From Bradyrhizobium sp. dw_411 (GTDB taxonomy: Bacteria > Pseudomonadota > Alphaproteobacteria > Rhizobiales > Xanthobacteraceae), in assembly GCF_018449695.1 (NCBI RefSeq), contig NZ_JAAVUY010000030.1:1-63466 (forward strand): a stretch of 63,466 nt of DNA, written 5' to 3'. Position numbers and translations under genes: made by a program. Shown in pieces: positions 15,732 to 24,774 of the stretch; the stretch's first letter is position 1, and every line of letters begins with the position of its first letter. The notes below the pieces were generated by a model, which saw nothing but the letters and a program-made list of their open reading frames with translations, was not told where the DNA came from and did not search any database.

Positions 15732-17561
15732 TCAGCGCAGCACGTTCAGCAGATCCTGAACCATGTCGTTGGCCGTGGTGATGACCTTGGTGTTGGCCGA
15801 ATAGGCCTGCTGCGTCACGATCAGCTTGGTGAATTCGTCGGCGATGTCGGTGTTGGATCCTTCCAGCGACGAACCCGAGATCGTTCCGGAAGCGCCCTCG
15901 ATGGCCGGACCGGATTGATCGGTGACCGCATAGGCGCCGCCATCGAGCGCCTTGAGGTAGTTGGTGCCGTTGAAGTGCGACAGCGTCACCGAAGCCAGGT
16001 CGATGTTCTGGCCGTTGGAGAACGTGCCGACCACAAGGCCGGAATTGTTGATCGCCACCGACTGCAACTGGCCGGCCGCAAAGCCGTTCTGCGAGACGGT
16101 GCCGACCGTGGCGGTGCCGCCGGTGGTGGCAAATTGCGTCAAGGCGCCGGAGCTGACATTGAACTGGACCGATCCAAGCGACTGACCGTCCACCTGGACG
16201 CTCGGGATCGTGATGCCCGAGCCCGACGGGCTGGTGAGGTTGCCGTTGGAGTTGAAGACGAAGTTCTGGCCGGCGTTGACCCAGGCGGTCTGCCCGCCCG
16301 TCGCCGTGGTGTCGGTCTGATAGAACAGATTCCAGGTGTTCTGATGCCCGGGGCCCAGCGTGGCGCTATCGGTCATGGCCCAGCGCAATTGCAGGTTCAC
16401 CGGCGTTCCCGCGGAGTTGTAGGCCGTCACGGCGCCGCCGCTGATGGATTCACTGGTGAAGGCCGTCAGGTCGCTCGCGACAACCACACCGGAGCCGGTG
16501 TTGGTGCCAGGTGCCATTGCCTTGCTGATTGTCCCTGTTCCGAGACCAAGCCCCGCGAGCGCGGCCGTGTTGCTGCTTGTGATAGCCAAATCCTGCGTCG
16601 TGCCGGTGCCGATGGTGATCAGACCGGCGGGGCCGGGGCTGGCTCCCGAGATGCTAGCCGGGCCACCGGTGATCGACGAAATCTTGTTGAGCAGCGCCTG
16701 CATATTGTCGGTGACGTTAAGTTGGTTTCCAGTGGCCCCGGAAGCAACGAAAGTGATGGTCGTGCCGTCAACCGTGATGGTGTCGTTGACCGCGAACCCC
16801 GAAGCCAGCGAGTCGGTTCCGGTGGCGCCCGACAGCAGTGTCGCGCCGCTGATCGGAGCCGGCGTTGTCATCTGGTTATTGACGGCGGTGCCGGTGATAT
16901 TGGCGTTGATCGGCGGCGCCGCCGTGCCGAAGACCGTGGGATTTGTCGTGAAGTCGTCAGGGTTGAGACCGCCGGCTGCGACGATCGATTTGGGCGCGCC
17001 CGTGGGGCTCGACGCCGTGACCGGAACGGTCGGCAGGTTTGCGGCGTATTGAATGGCGGTGGTGGCCTGCGCCGGAATGAAGTTGTTCTGAAACTGCAGG
17101 ACGGTCGGAACGTTGCCGAGCGGGTTGCCGGTCTTCGGATCGACCGCGACGCCCATCAGGTAATAGCCGGCGCCGTTGACCAGGTTGCCGTTGTCGTTGA
17201 TCTGGAAGTCGCCGCGCCGCGTGTAGTCGACGACGCCGCCGAAGGTCGGCACGTTGTCGGTGATGCCGCTGGGCTGCTGCACCGAAAAGAATCCGTCGCC
17301 GTTGATCGCGATGTTGGTCGCCACCGTCGAGGCCGAGACCGTGCCTTGCGTGGTGATGGTCTGTTGCGCGAAGGCGGTCACGCCGCCGGCCACCTGCTTG
17401 TTGGGTGTCAGCGAGTCCGGGATCAGATCTTCGAAACTGGTATCGATGCCCTTGTAACCGACCGTGGAGGCGTTCGCGATGTTGCCGGAGATGTTCTGCA
17501 GGGCGAAGGACTGAGCCTGCAAACCGCCAACCGCGGTGTTAAGTGCGTCGAAGATACCCAT
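15732..17561 (-). CDS. flgE: flagellar hook protein FlgE
   Basis: This 609-residue protein starts MGIFDALNTAVGGLQAQSFA, with ISGNIANASTVGYKG (the rod/hook N-terminal signature), and ends with the C-terminal hook motif EFTKLIVTQQAYSANTKVI and DMVQDLLNVLR. It polymerises into the hook. The true start is the ATG at 17561 with GGAG 8 bases upstream; the open frame extends to 17633 but that part is not conserved. Residues 237-341 form an inserted beta-type module related to those in FlgL. It heads flgE-flgK-flgL. Confidence 0.94.
   Translation of the reverse strand: MGIFDALNTAVGGLQAQSFALQNISGNIANASTVGYKGIDTSFEDLIPDSLTPNKQVAGGVTAFAQQTITTQGTVSASTVATNIAINGDGFFSVQQPSGITDNVPTFGGVVDYTRRGDFQINDNGNLVNGAGYYLMGVAVDPKTGNPLGNVPTVLQFQNNFIPAQATTAIQYAANLPTVPVTASSPTGAPKSIVAAGGLNPDDFTTNPTVFGTAAPPINANITGTAVNNQMTTPAPISGATLLSGATGTDSLASGFAVNDTITVDGTTITFVASGATGNQLNVTDNMQALLNKISSITGGPASISGASPGPAGLITIGTGTTQDLAITSSNTAALAGLGLGTGTISKAMAPGTNTGSGVVVASDLTAFTSESISGGAVTAYNSAGTPVNLQLRWAMTDSATLGPGHQNTWNLFYQTDTTATGGQTAWVNAGQNFVFNSNGNLTSPSGSGITIPSVQVDGQSLGSVQFNVSSGALTQFATTGGTATVGTVSQNGFAAGQLQSVAINNSGLVVGTFSNGQNIDLASVTLSHFNGTNYLKALDGGAYAVTDQSGPAIEGASGTISGSSLEGSNTDIADEFTKLIVTQQAYSANTKVITTANDMVQDLLNVLR
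16539..16853 (-). repeat. FlgL-like module inside flgE
   Basis: FlgE residues 237-341 carry TLLSGATGTDSLASGF, NDTITVDGTTITF, LLNKISSITG and a closing ITSSNTAALAGLGLG. They follow the same order of landmarks as the two FlgL modules. This points to domain exchange between axial flagellar genes. Confidence 0.65.
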
Positions 17562-17682
17562 AACGTTGTCTCCACATTCGATCCGGACAGCCCGCCGGCA
17601 TCGCCAGGGCGTGGCTGTCATCGAAAGAGACATCGCAATCGGCGTGCCAAATATGAAAATGCATGTTTTTCAATGGCTTGAA

Positions 17683-17712
17683 TAAAAATGCCCCAGTCCA
17701 TGGACCGGGGCA
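17683..17712 (-). terminator. Rho-independent terminator after msrB
   Basis: On the minus strand, a hairpin of TGCCCC-GGTCC pairing with GGAC-GGGGCA is followed by ATTTTTATT. It lies 47 bases after the msrB stop and upstream of flgE, so it insulates the hook operon from the msrB unit. Confidence 0.8.
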
Positions 17713-17758
17713 CAATTGCCGGGCGGGCAACAATTGCCGGGAGCAATAGGTCTTTTGA

Positions 17759-18259
17759 TCAGCTCGATGTCGGCGTCGCCGGATGGAACTGCAGGGCGAA
17801 ACCGTCCATGCAATAGCGCAATCCCGTCGGCTTCGGACCGTCATTGAAAACATGCCCGAGATGACCGCCGCAGCGGCGGCAATGAATTTCGGTGCGCAGC
17901 ATTCCAAGCGTGCGGTCTTCATGCTTGCCGACGGCGTTCTCGAGCGGCTGATAGAAGCTCGGCCAGCCGGTGCCGCTCTCGAATTTCGTTTCCGAGGCGA
18001 ACAGCGGCAGGTCGCAACCGGCGCAGGCGAAGGTGCCCTTGCGATGCTCCTTGAGCAGCGGGCTCGTCCAGGGCCGCTCAGTGCCTTCCTGGCGCAGGAT
18101 CTGGTACTGCTGCGGCGTCAACTGCGCGCGCCACTCCGCATCGGTCTTCTCGATCTCGAACTTCTCCGCGGCCGCGGCCGCGGAACCTCGCAACCAGCGT
18201 ATGGCGGCAAGGCCGAGGAAACCGGCGGCGGACGCGAGCAGGATACGGCGGTCAAACAT
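17759..18259 (-). CDS. msrB: exported peptide-methionine (R)-S-oxide reductase MsrB
   Basis: This 166-residue protein reduces methionine-R-sulfoxide in proteins. It has a Tat-like leader (MFDRRILLASAAGFLGLAA), the zinc-binding pairs CAGC and CRRC, the SGTGWPSF loop and the catalytic Cys in RYCMDG. Most MsrB enzymes have YCIN at that site, so the following residues vary. The leader indicates a periplasmic role protecting envelope proteins. The ATG at 18259 has GGAG 8 bases upstream; a longer frame adds an unconserved start. It follows the FAD oxidoreductase gene by 64 bases on the same strand and is ended by the terminator at 17683. Confidence 0.93.
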   Translation of the reverse strand: MFDRRILLASAAGFLGLAAIRWLRGSAAAAAEKFEIEKTDAEWRAQLTPQQYQILRQEGTERPWTSPLLKEHRKGTFACAGCDLPLFASETKFESGTGWPSFYQPLENAVGKHEDRTLGMLRTEIHCRRCGGHLGHVFNDGPKPTGLRYCMDGFALQFHPATPTSS

Positions 18260-18323
18260 GATGGTCTCCGTGCAAGGCGAATAAGAATGGTTCGCCTTCA
18301 AATACGGGGCACTCGGGCAGAAG

Positions 18324-19892
18324 TTACACCGATCCCGGCGGAAACTTCTCACTTTCCTGCGAGTGCATCAGTTCCGGCGAATGGCCCTGTTCGGCCACGC
18401 CGGGGCTTACCAGGGCGGCATTTACCTCGGCGGGAGGCCTTGAGCTGGGAGGACTTGAGCCAGGAGGACTTGAACTGGAAGGACTTGGGCGCACCGGGCG
18501 CGGCCGGCCCGGCGGCGGGCGGGGCCGCGGTGGCCGGGTTCCGGCCTGCCGGTTAGCCTCCGCCAGACGCGCATCGCGGATGCGCTCCTTGGCCCGCGCC
18601 CGCTCACGGTAACGCGCCAGCGCGCCGGCCGCGGCCGAGGCTCCCCGCTCCCAGGTGGCGATCACCTGCCCGGCGACGCGTCCGGTTGCGCCACCGGCCC
18701 AGACCAGTTCGAACGGCGAAAACAGCCGCCAGCGTTCGTCGCCCCACAGGATGCTGCGGGCAATCAACTGTCCGGCCATCGCCGCCGTGTTCATGCCCTG
18801 ACGGCCGAAGCCGCTGGCGACCCACAGGCCGCGGCGCAACTGGCCGATCTGCGGCATGCCATGCACGGTCTGCCCGATCGCGCCGCTCCAGGTCTCCGAT
18901 ATCTCGACCCGCCCGAGCTGCGGGAAGATCGTGCGGATGCGGCGCGCGATAGCGGGCGCAAACCGCTCCGGCCGCGCATCCCATGTGGTTTCCGGACTGG
19001 CCCACATCAGGCGGTCGCCATCCACGATCCGGAAATGATCGATGCCGTCGGTGTCGGTCACCGATCCCTGAAACGTAACGGCATCAGTCAGGCGCTCGCC
19101 GAGCGGCGCAGTCACCGCGGCGTAGCGCCAGACCGGCAGCAGTGTTTCCGACAGCCGCCGCAACGGCGCGCCGAGATGGATGTTGCCGGCGAGCACGATA
19201 TGCGACGCGCGCAACCGCGCCGACGGCGTCACGATCCGCTTGCGAATGCCGGAGGAATCGATACTGACGACCGGTGTGTCCTCGAAAATCCGCGCCCCCG
19301 CCCGCCGCGCCAGCGCCGCCAGACCGTGGACATATTTGCGGCCATCGACCTGAAACGCTTTGGGATAATACACGCCGTGAAAATAGCGATCGGTCTTGAG
19401 ATGATCGCGGACGCGATCGATCTGCCAGCCCTCCACTTCGGTTTCGAAATCCTCGCCGAGCATCTGCAACCGGCTGATCAATTGATCGCCGACATCGACA
19501 TTGGAGACTTCAAGCGCGCCCTCGGTCAGCGCAATGCCGGGCATCTGTTCTTCCGTCGCATTGGCGCGAATGGATTCGGCGCCCTCCCTCGATAGCGCCC
19601 ATAATTCGCGGGTGTCCTCGAAGCCGATCCGCGCGATCAAGTCGGAGATCGGCAGGCCGAAGCCCGGCATCACAGTGCCAAGCTGATGGCCGGAGGCGTT
19701 CCAGCCGACATGGCGGCCTTCGAGCACCGCGACACTGGCGCCGAGGCGCGCGGCCTCCAGCGCTACGGTGAGGCCGGCGAGCCCCGCGCCGACCACACAA
19801 ATGTCAACATCCAGATCGAACGACAACCGCGCGCGATCGCGAAACGAACCGCCCTCACCGCCGCTGGTCGTGCTTGTGGATGTCTCGCTCAT
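18324..19892 (-). CDS. FAD-dependent oxidoreductase (DAO family)
   Basis: This 522-residue protein has an N-terminal dinucleotide fold VDICVVGAGLAGLTVALEAA and a DAO-type core with HQLGTVMPGFG and a C-terminal GLWVASGFGRQGMNTAAMAG segment that completes the FAD site. It probably oxidises an amino acid or amine; the substrate is unknown. The last 80 residues are a Pro/Ser/Arg-rich low-complexity tail coded by imperfect 15-base repeats near 18430-18490, unlike the core and perhaps disordered. Divergent from sixA; followed by msrB. Confidence 0.85.
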   Translation of the reverse strand: MSETSTSTTSGGEGGSFRDRARLSFDLDVDICVVGAGLAGLTVALEAARLGASVAVLEGRHVGWNASGHQLGTVMPGFGLPISDLIARIGFEDTRELWALSREGAESIRANATEEQMPGIALTEGALEVSNVDVGDQLISRLQMLGEDFETEVEGWQIDRVRDHLKTDRYFHGVYYPKAFQVDGRKYVHGLAALARRAGARIFEDTPVVSIDSSGIRKRIVTPSARLRASHIVLAGNIHLGAPLRRLSETLLPVWRYAAVTAPLGERLTDAVTFQGSVTDTDGIDHFRIVDGDRLMWASPETTWDARPERFAPAIARRIRTIFPQLGRVEISETWSGAIGQTVHGMPQIGQLRRGLWVASGFGRQGMNTAAMAGQLIARSILWGDERWRLFSPFELVWAGGATGRVAGQVIATWERGASAAAGALARYRERARAKERIRDARLAEANRQAGTRPPRPRPPPGRPRPVRPSPSSSSPPGSSPPSSRPPAEVNAALVSPGVAEQGHSPELMHSQESEKFPPGSV

Positions 19893-20049
19893 GCTGTTTT
19901 CTTACGGACCGATCCGGCGCTTGTCACCTTGTCCTGAGATAATCTATTGAAAAGCACCTGATCTTTTCGCCAAACCGCCCCACACTTTGGCGGATCGTGT
20001 GCGGGCCTGTACATTAATCGGCAGAGTTGAACCGAATCGAGATCGCGCC

Positions 20050-20592
20050 ATGCGCCGTTTGCTGCTGCTGCGTCACGCCAAGACCGAAAGCGACGCACCC
20101 AGCGGTCGCGACAAGGACCGCCGGCTCGACGACCGCGGCCGGCGCGACGCCGCCGAGATCGGAGGCTGGATCGGCCGGCACCCGCCTGCTCCCGATGCCG
20201 TGCTGGTCTCAAACGCGGTCCGGGCGCAGCAGACCTGGGAGATCGCCTGGGAAGCCATGAAACGTCAGGTCCCGAAACCGCAGGTGGAGACCCTGCCGGA
20301 ACTCTACGGCGCCGATCCGGCGCAACTGCTGCAAGCCATCCATGCCGCCGGCGCGAGCGACCCGAAGCGGCTGATGCTGGTCGGGCACAATCCGGGAATG
20401 CATGAACTGGCCCTGGCGCTGACCGGTGGCGGCGATCCCGCCAGCCACAAGGCGCTTGCCGAAAATCTGCCGACCTCGGGTCTTGCCGTGTTCGACTTTG
20501 CGATCGACGATTGGGCCGATGTGGCATTCCGCCGCGGACGGCTGGTGCAATTCCTCAGTCCGAAATTACTGAAACAAGGATCAGACGATTAA
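20050..20592 (+). CDS. sixA: SixA-type histidine phosphatase
   Basis: This 180-residue protein of the histidine phosphatase superfamily has the catalytic RHG-type motif LLLLRHAKTE at the N-terminus and the second His in LMLVGHNPGMHEL. In E. coli SixA dephosphorylates phosphohistidine in phosphotransferase proteins; the exact substrate here is unknown. The ATG at 20050 starts the conserved MRRLLLLRHAK; an upstream frame from 19987 is not conserved. Confidence 0.88.
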   Translation: MRRLLLLRHAKTESDAPSGRDKDRRLDDRGRRDAAEIGGWIGRHPPAPDAVLVSNAVRAQQTWEIAWEAMKRQVPKPQVETLPELYGADPAQLLQAIHAAGASDPKRLMLVGHNPGMHELALALTGGGDPASHKALAENLPTSGLAVFDFAIDDWADVAFRRGRLVQFLSPKLLKQGSDD

Positions 20593-20640
20593 AGCATGAC
20601 CCGGAAAAGTGGGAACCGGTTTTCCGAAAAGGTCATGATC
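20593..20640. repeat. dispersed intergenic repeat, family A (copy 1)
   Basis: This element contains AAAGCATGACCCGGAAAAG, GTGGGAACCGGTTTTCC and AAAAGGTCATG, whose ends form an inverted repeat. Related segments with GTGGGAACCGG or GCGAACCGG occur at 22936-23074 and 28764-28857. Such elements are common in Bradyrhizobium (from memory). Confidence 0.65.
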
Positions 20641-20714
20641 AAACAACAGAACGCGTCAACCGCGTCATCCGTCTGTCAATGTGTGCTACATTCATGCGCA
20701 ACAGGGAGGCGCAG

Positions 20715-21140
20715 ATGTTCAACTCTATTCTCGTGCCGCTTGATCTCGCCGACACCGATCTGGCGAAACCCGCGATCGCGACCGCGGCGACGCTGTCGCA
20801 AACCTGGAGCGGTTCGGTGCGCCTGCTCAACGTCATGCCGATGACGCCGGTGATGCTGGCTGAATATGTGCCGGCCGATTTCGACGTCCAGCAACGCCAG
20901 ACCTCCGAGGAAGCGCTCGCGATCGTGGCGCGCGAATCCGGCATCGACGCCCACCGTATCTCCAGCATCGTGCGCCAGGGCGGCATCTATCACGAAATCC
21001 TCGAAGAGGCCGCCGCGATCAAGGCCGATCTGATCGTGATGACGTCGCACCGCCCGGCGATGAAAACCTATTTTCTCGGCTCCAATGCCGGGCACGTCGT
21101 GCGCTACGCCAAATGCTCGGTGCTGGTGGTGCGGCATTAA
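20715..21140 (+). CDS. universal stress protein UspA family
   Basis: This 141-residue single-domain UspA protein begins MFNSILVPLDLADTD and ends with the nucleotide-loop type motif GSNAGHVVRYAKCSVLVVR, close to the G-x(9)-G-S/T consensus of ATP-binding members. GGGAGG lies upstream of the ATG at 20715. These proteins respond to starvation and other stresses. No operon partner is evident. Confidence 0.92.
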   Translation: MFNSILVPLDLADTDLAKPAIATAATLSQTWSGSVRLLNVMPMTPVMLAEYVPADFDVQQRQTSEEALAIVARESGIDAHRISSIVRQGGIYHEILEEAAAIKADLIVMTSHRPAMKTYFLGSNAGHVVRYAKCSVLVVRH

Positions 21141-21250
21141 AACGATTTGATGACGACCTCGCGCCTTCCGGAACCGTCGTCACCGTCAATTCATTTGCTA
21201 TCCAGGCAGGCGCGATCAACGATCGCGCGCTGACCACTGGAGTATGTGAT

Positions 21251-21811
21251 ATGCGCTTGCCCATCATCCCGCCCGCGGAACTGAACGCCGAGCAGAAGCC
21301 GCTTTTCGATGACATGAAACAAGGTATCGCGGCGAGCTTCCAGGGCTTCGTCAACATCCGTGATGACGGCGCCTTGCTCGGCCCGTGGAATCCATGGATC
21401 CACGAACCGAAATTCGGCAAACCGGTATGGGAATTGACCAAGGCGATGGTTTCAAGCCCCTCGCTTCCGGGTCCCGTGCGAGAAGTCGCGATCCTTGTTA
21501 CCGGCTCGCACTTCAAGTCGGCCTACGAACTCTACGCGCATGTGATCGTCGCCGAAAATCGCGGCCTGTCGGACGAAAAACTGGCAACGATCGTGGCTGG
21601 ACAACGCCCCACCGACCTGACGCGGCCGGAAGCCGTGGCGTATGATGTGGCCTATGCACTAGTCAATGGCGGCGTGCTACCGGAATTGACGTATCGTGCA
21701 GCGGTGCAGGAATTTGGCCAGCATGGCGCGGCAGAGCTTTCCTATCTTATCGGGCTCTATTGTCTGGTGTCGGTGACGCTGAACACGTTCGACGTTCCCG
21801 TCCCCGATTAA
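21251..21811 (+). CDS. carboxymuconolactone decarboxylase (AhpD-like) family protein
   Basis: This 186-residue protein has the all-helical CMD fold: VREVAILVTGSHFKSAYELYAHVIVAENRGLSD. The catalytic CxxC of AhpD peroxidases is absent (the equivalent area has SAYELYAH), so it is more likely a lactone decarboxylase-like or unassigned member. The ATG at 21251 follows GGAG by 9 bases. Function is not assigned. Confidence 0.8.
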   Translation: MRLPIIPPAELNAEQKPLFDDMKQGIAASFQGFVNIRDDGALLGPWNPWIHEPKFGKPVWELTKAMVSSPSLPGPVREVAILVTGSHFKSAYELYAHVIVAENRGLSDEKLATIVAGQRPTDLTRPEAVAYDVAYALVNGGVLPELTYRAAVQEFGQHGAAELSYLIGLYCLVSVTLNTFDVPVPD

Positions 21812-21818
21812 GTCCGCG

Positions 21819-22436
21819 TTACGGCAGCAACGCTTTCGGCAGATGATCGAACGAATAGGCCAGCGGCCGGTTGCGCCCGACAAAGCCGCCGACCTGCCAC
21901 GCAAACAGCGCGGCGAAGCCGACCAGGAACAGCGCACCGGCGAACTCGCCGGTCGCCAGCGCGCGCACCAGCAATCCCGACATCGCGGTTGCGACCAGCG
22001 CCAGCAATAGGATCGCCGCCGCATAGATGCGCGGCTTGAGGCCGCCGGCGAGATTCGCCCGGCTTCCGGCCTGCGCGAGGCGCGCATGCAACGCGGTAAT
22101 GAACGCGCGGTAGTCCTGGTCCTGCGGCGCCATCAGCGCCGCACTCTGCCAACTGGTCGAGAGAATGGCGATGCGTCCGCCATCTTTGTTGCCGATGTCG
22201 GCGCGAAACCGGCGCGACTGCATCGACACCGGCCGGTATGACAAGCGAATGGCGTTGATATCGGTGTAAGGCCACACCCCGGATTTGCCGGCGATGCGCC
22301 ACGATAACCCCGCGTCGGTCAATTCGAACAGATGCGCCGCCCCAACCAGCGAGGCCTTGTAGGCGTAGCGGATGCCGGGCACGTCCGCCGCCGCTGTCGT
22401 TGCCGGGTCTTGCAGTGGCTTGGACAATCCGATCAA
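21819..22436 (-). CDS. conserved membrane protein, unknown function
   Basis: This protein of about 205 residues has a soluble N-terminal part of about 125 residues (with ELTDAGLSWRIAGKSGVWPY, a PH-like or bPH pattern) and two C-terminal membrane segments (IYAAAILLLALVATAMSGLL and EFAGALFLVGFAALFAW). The start is uncertain: the frame begins at a TTG at 22436 with a weak Shine-Dalgarno, and a GTG at 22382 is an alternative. It converges with the CMD gene at 21811. Confidence 0.65.
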   Translation of the reverse strand: MIGLSKPLQDPATTAAADVPGIRYAYKASLVGAAHLFELTDAGLSWRIAGKSGVWPYTDINAIRLSYRPVSMQSRRFRADIGNKDGGRIAILSTSWQSAALMAPQDQDYRAFITALHARLAQAGSRANLAGGLKPRIYAAAILLLALVATAMSGLLVRALATGEFAGALFLVGFAALFAWQVGGFVGRNRPLAYSFDHLPKALLP

Positions 22437-22504
22437 TCCCGGTCAGGCCGGCGCAATCGCGTGTCGGCTTGCGCACGCCGCCGGCTTTATCTTACAAGCG
22501 GAGC

Positions 22505-22939
22505 ATGGCCGAGACGACCTATTTTCCGCGCCGCCTGATCCTCGCCGGTGCAATGATTTCCGGCGTGCTGCTGGCGCTTGCCGTGCACATGCTCGGCGCG
22601 CGCTTCGGGCTCGATCTCGGCGGGCTGTGGCGATCCGATACGCACCAGTTCATGCCGCCGGGTTCTGCGATCGCCTGGTGGCTGATCGCCACTGTCGGTT
22701 TCTGCGGGGGCTATTTCACCGCGACGCTGATGGACAGCGCGGTGTCGGGACAAATCCCGCACCGGATGCGCCAGTTCCTGATCGGGGTCGGCGTGCTGGT
22801 GCTGGCGGGCGCCGGCCAGGCCGCCTCGGCGCCGAGCCCGATCCCGACGGTCTCGGGCGTGCTGGCGGGACTGGCGGCGCTGTGCCTTGGCGCGGTGATG
22901 GCGTTCTGCGGCGCTCATTTTGCGCTGCGCAAAGCCTAG
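22505..22939 (+). CDS. conserved small membrane protein, unknown function
   Basis: This 144-residue protein has about four membrane segments (LILAGAMISGVLLALAV, AWWLIATVGFCGGYF, FLIGVGVLVLAGAG, LAGLAALCLGAVMAFCG) and no recognised domain. The ATG at 22505 follows GCGGAG closely. It is divergent from the membrane protein at 21819-22436. Confidence 0.6.
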   Translation: MAETTYFPRRLILAGAMISGVLLALAVHMLGARFGLDLGGLWRSDTHQFMPPGSAIAWWLIATVGFCGGYFTATLMDSAVSGQIPHRMRQFLIGVGVLVLAGAGQAASAPSPIPTVSGVLAGLAALCLGAVMAFCGAHFALRKA

Positions 22940-23074
22940 AGCCTTTTCGGTTCTGATTAGATCAGAACCGGGCTCTAGTATTTTGTTTGACGCGTTTTCT
23001 TCACGCGAACCGGTATCCACGGAGCCTGTCATCGGGCGCGCGTTCGCGCGACCCGTTGGCTCGAAAACGCTCTA
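22936..23074. repeat. dispersed intergenic repeat, family A (copy 2)
   Basis: A hairpin CTAGAGCC...GGTTCTGAT / ATCAGAACC..GGCTCTAG (22936-22978) is followed by TTTGACGCGTTTTCTTC and ACGCGAACCGG and ends GCTCGAAAACGCTCTAG. Copies 1 and 4 share its parts. It fills the gap between two convergent genes and may act as a bidirectional hairpin. Confidence 0.7.
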
Positions 23075-23078
23075 GAAC

Positions 23079-24053
23079 TTATCGCTTGAGTCCGGCGTCG
23101 GGCGATCGTTGGGGCGCGAGCACTTTCGGCAATTGCACATCCCATGCGAGCCCCAACAGAACCAGCAGACGCAGGAACAGATAGGTCAGGTCGAACTCCC
23201 ACCAACGGTGCTGGTTGGAGGCGGAGTTGGGATCGGCGTGGTGGTTATTGTGCCATCCCTCGCCGTTGGTGATGATGGCCACCAGCATATTGTTGCGGCT
23301 GTTGTCGTCGGTTTCGTAGTTGCGATAGCCGAACAGATGCGGAAAGGAATTTCCGCACCAGGTGATATGCCAGACCAGGATGGTGCGGATCACGACTCCC
23401 CAGAGCCAGATGCTGGCGCCGAATTGCGCGGCCGCGCTGAGCGTCCCGCCGAACAACAATTCGATCAGAAAGCCCGCGGCAAAATACACCAGCGATTGCC
23501 CCAGCGTGATCCACACCACGGCGCGCTCGATCCATCGATAGAATTTATCGCGGACGATGTCGCGCGCGTAACGGTCATAGGCCACGCCGCGGCAAAGATC
23601 GGTGTTTTCGAGAAACAGCCAGCCGGTATAGGACCAGAACAAATTGACCAGCGGACTGTGCGGGTCGGCCTGATCGTCGGCGCGGTGATGGTGCAGGCGA
23701 TGCGTGGCAACCCAGCGTGCCGGCGTATCCTGCACGCAGCAGACCGCGAGCATGGCCAGGGCATGTTCGAGCCACAACGGGCAACTGAAGCTGCGGTGGC
23801 TGAGCAGACGGTGATAGCAAAGATTGATGCCACCGCTGCCAAACACGAAGACGCCGGCTATCGCAAGCGCGACACCGGTCCGGCTGAAGAACCAGGGCAG
23901 CAAGGCCAGCAGCGCAAGCAGATGATAGGTGCCAACCGCCGAGGCGTAGCGCCAATTGATCTGTCGTTGGCAGGCGCCGATCGGGATCGACAAGGGACGC
24001 GCCCGGCAGGTCGCGACATCCGGGCCCGCGCTGGCTTGGCCAATTTCATTCAT
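23079..24053 (-). CDS. acyl-CoA/fatty acid desaturase (delta-9 type)
   Basis: This 324-residue integral membrane di-iron desaturase has the three histidine boxes HRLLSHRSF, HRLHHHRADD and EGWHNNHH, plus hydrophobic segments between them. It inserts a double bond into saturated acyl chains, adjusting membrane fluidity. The ATG at 24053 is chosen because AGGG lies 7 bases upstream; the open frame to 24227 lacks conserved sequence. A stand-alone gene. Confidence 0.92.
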   Translation of the reverse strand: MNEIGQASAGPDVATCRARPLSIPIGACQRQINWRYASAVGTYHLLALLALLPWFFSRTGVALAIAGVFVFGSGGINLCYHRLLSHRSFSCPLWLEHALAMLAVCCVQDTPARWVATHRLHHHRADDQADPHSPLVNLFWSYTGWLFLENTDLCRGVAYDRYARDIVRDKFYRWIERAVVWITLGQSLVYFAAGFLIELLFGGTLSAAAQFGASIWLWGVVIRTILVWHITWCGNSFPHLFGYRNYETDDNSRNNMLVAIITNGEGWHNNHHADPNSASNQHRWWEFDLTYLFLRLLVLLGLAWDVQLPKVLAPQRSPDAGLKR

Positions 24054-24267
24054 CAACTGGCCCTGCTCCGCGATGTCAGTCTGTCTTGTACACGGCTTCG
24101 GCCTGAACACATCAGGGAATGCTGTGGAACCGACAGTTCCCAGCGCATTTATCGAGAAACGCGGCTCCCTGTTCCCGGACACACCTTCGCAAACGCGAAA
24201 TGCCGCGCAGATCGCGCCGCGCGGCATTTTGTCTCAATGTGTCTGACGCAAGATTTCGCGCCGGAAA

Positions 24268-24774
24268 TCAGCTTGCGGCGCGCAGATTGATCCGGCTCTC
24301 CGCCAATGTGGTCAATTTCTTGTCGGTCGCCTTTTCTTCGTCGAGCGTCTTTTGCAGGACGCTGGCGCAATCATTGCGGCCGAGTTGCTTCGCCCACGAA
24401 ATCAGACTGCCGTAGCGCGTGATCTCGTAATGCTCGGCGGCCTGGCCGGCGTTGATCAGCGCTGCATCCAGCACCGCCTTGTCCGCGACTTCGCCGGTCA
24501 CCTCGTCGGCTTCCTTGATGATGCCGTCGATCGCCGGACAATCGACCGCCTTGACCTGCGCGCCGTGCATCTCGAACACCTGTTCAAGGCGCTGCACATG
24601 GGTCTTGGTTTCCTCAAGATGGGTCAGAAAGCCCTGCTTGAGCTGCTTGTCCGTGGCCTTTTCGGCCATTTTCGGCAGCGCCTTCACGAGCTGCTTCTCG
24701 GCATAATAGATATCCTGCAACTGATGCACGAACAGGTCATCCATGGTCTTGATGTCGTTGGTGAACAGTCCCAT
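24268..24774 (-). CDS. YciE/DUF892 ferritin-like protein
   Basis: This 168-residue four-helix ferritin-like protein begins MGLFTNDIKTMDDLFVHQL and contains DIYYAEKQLVKALPKMAE and the Glu/His pattern TRYGSLISWAKQLG. DUF892 proteins are stress-induced and their structure shows a di-metal site. The ATG at 24774 follows AGGAAGG by about 9 bases. An EcfG-type promoter motif lies at 24866-24890, matching a general stress role. The C-terminal domain of the catalase fusion at 59402 is a relative. Confidence 0.9.
   Translation of the reverse strand: MGLFTNDIKTMDDLFVHQLQDIYYAEKQLVKALPKMAEKATDKQLKQGFLTHLEETKTHVQRLEQVFEMHGAQVKAVDCPAIDGIIKEADEVTGEVADKAVLDAALINAGQAAEHYEITRYGSLISWAKQLGRNDCASVLQKTLDEEKATDKKLTTLAESRINLRAAS

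Noticed and set aside
15594..17681. 695-codon plus-strand open frame
   Set aside because: It is antisense to flgE with a biased Arg/Gly/Asp composition; FlgE is certain.
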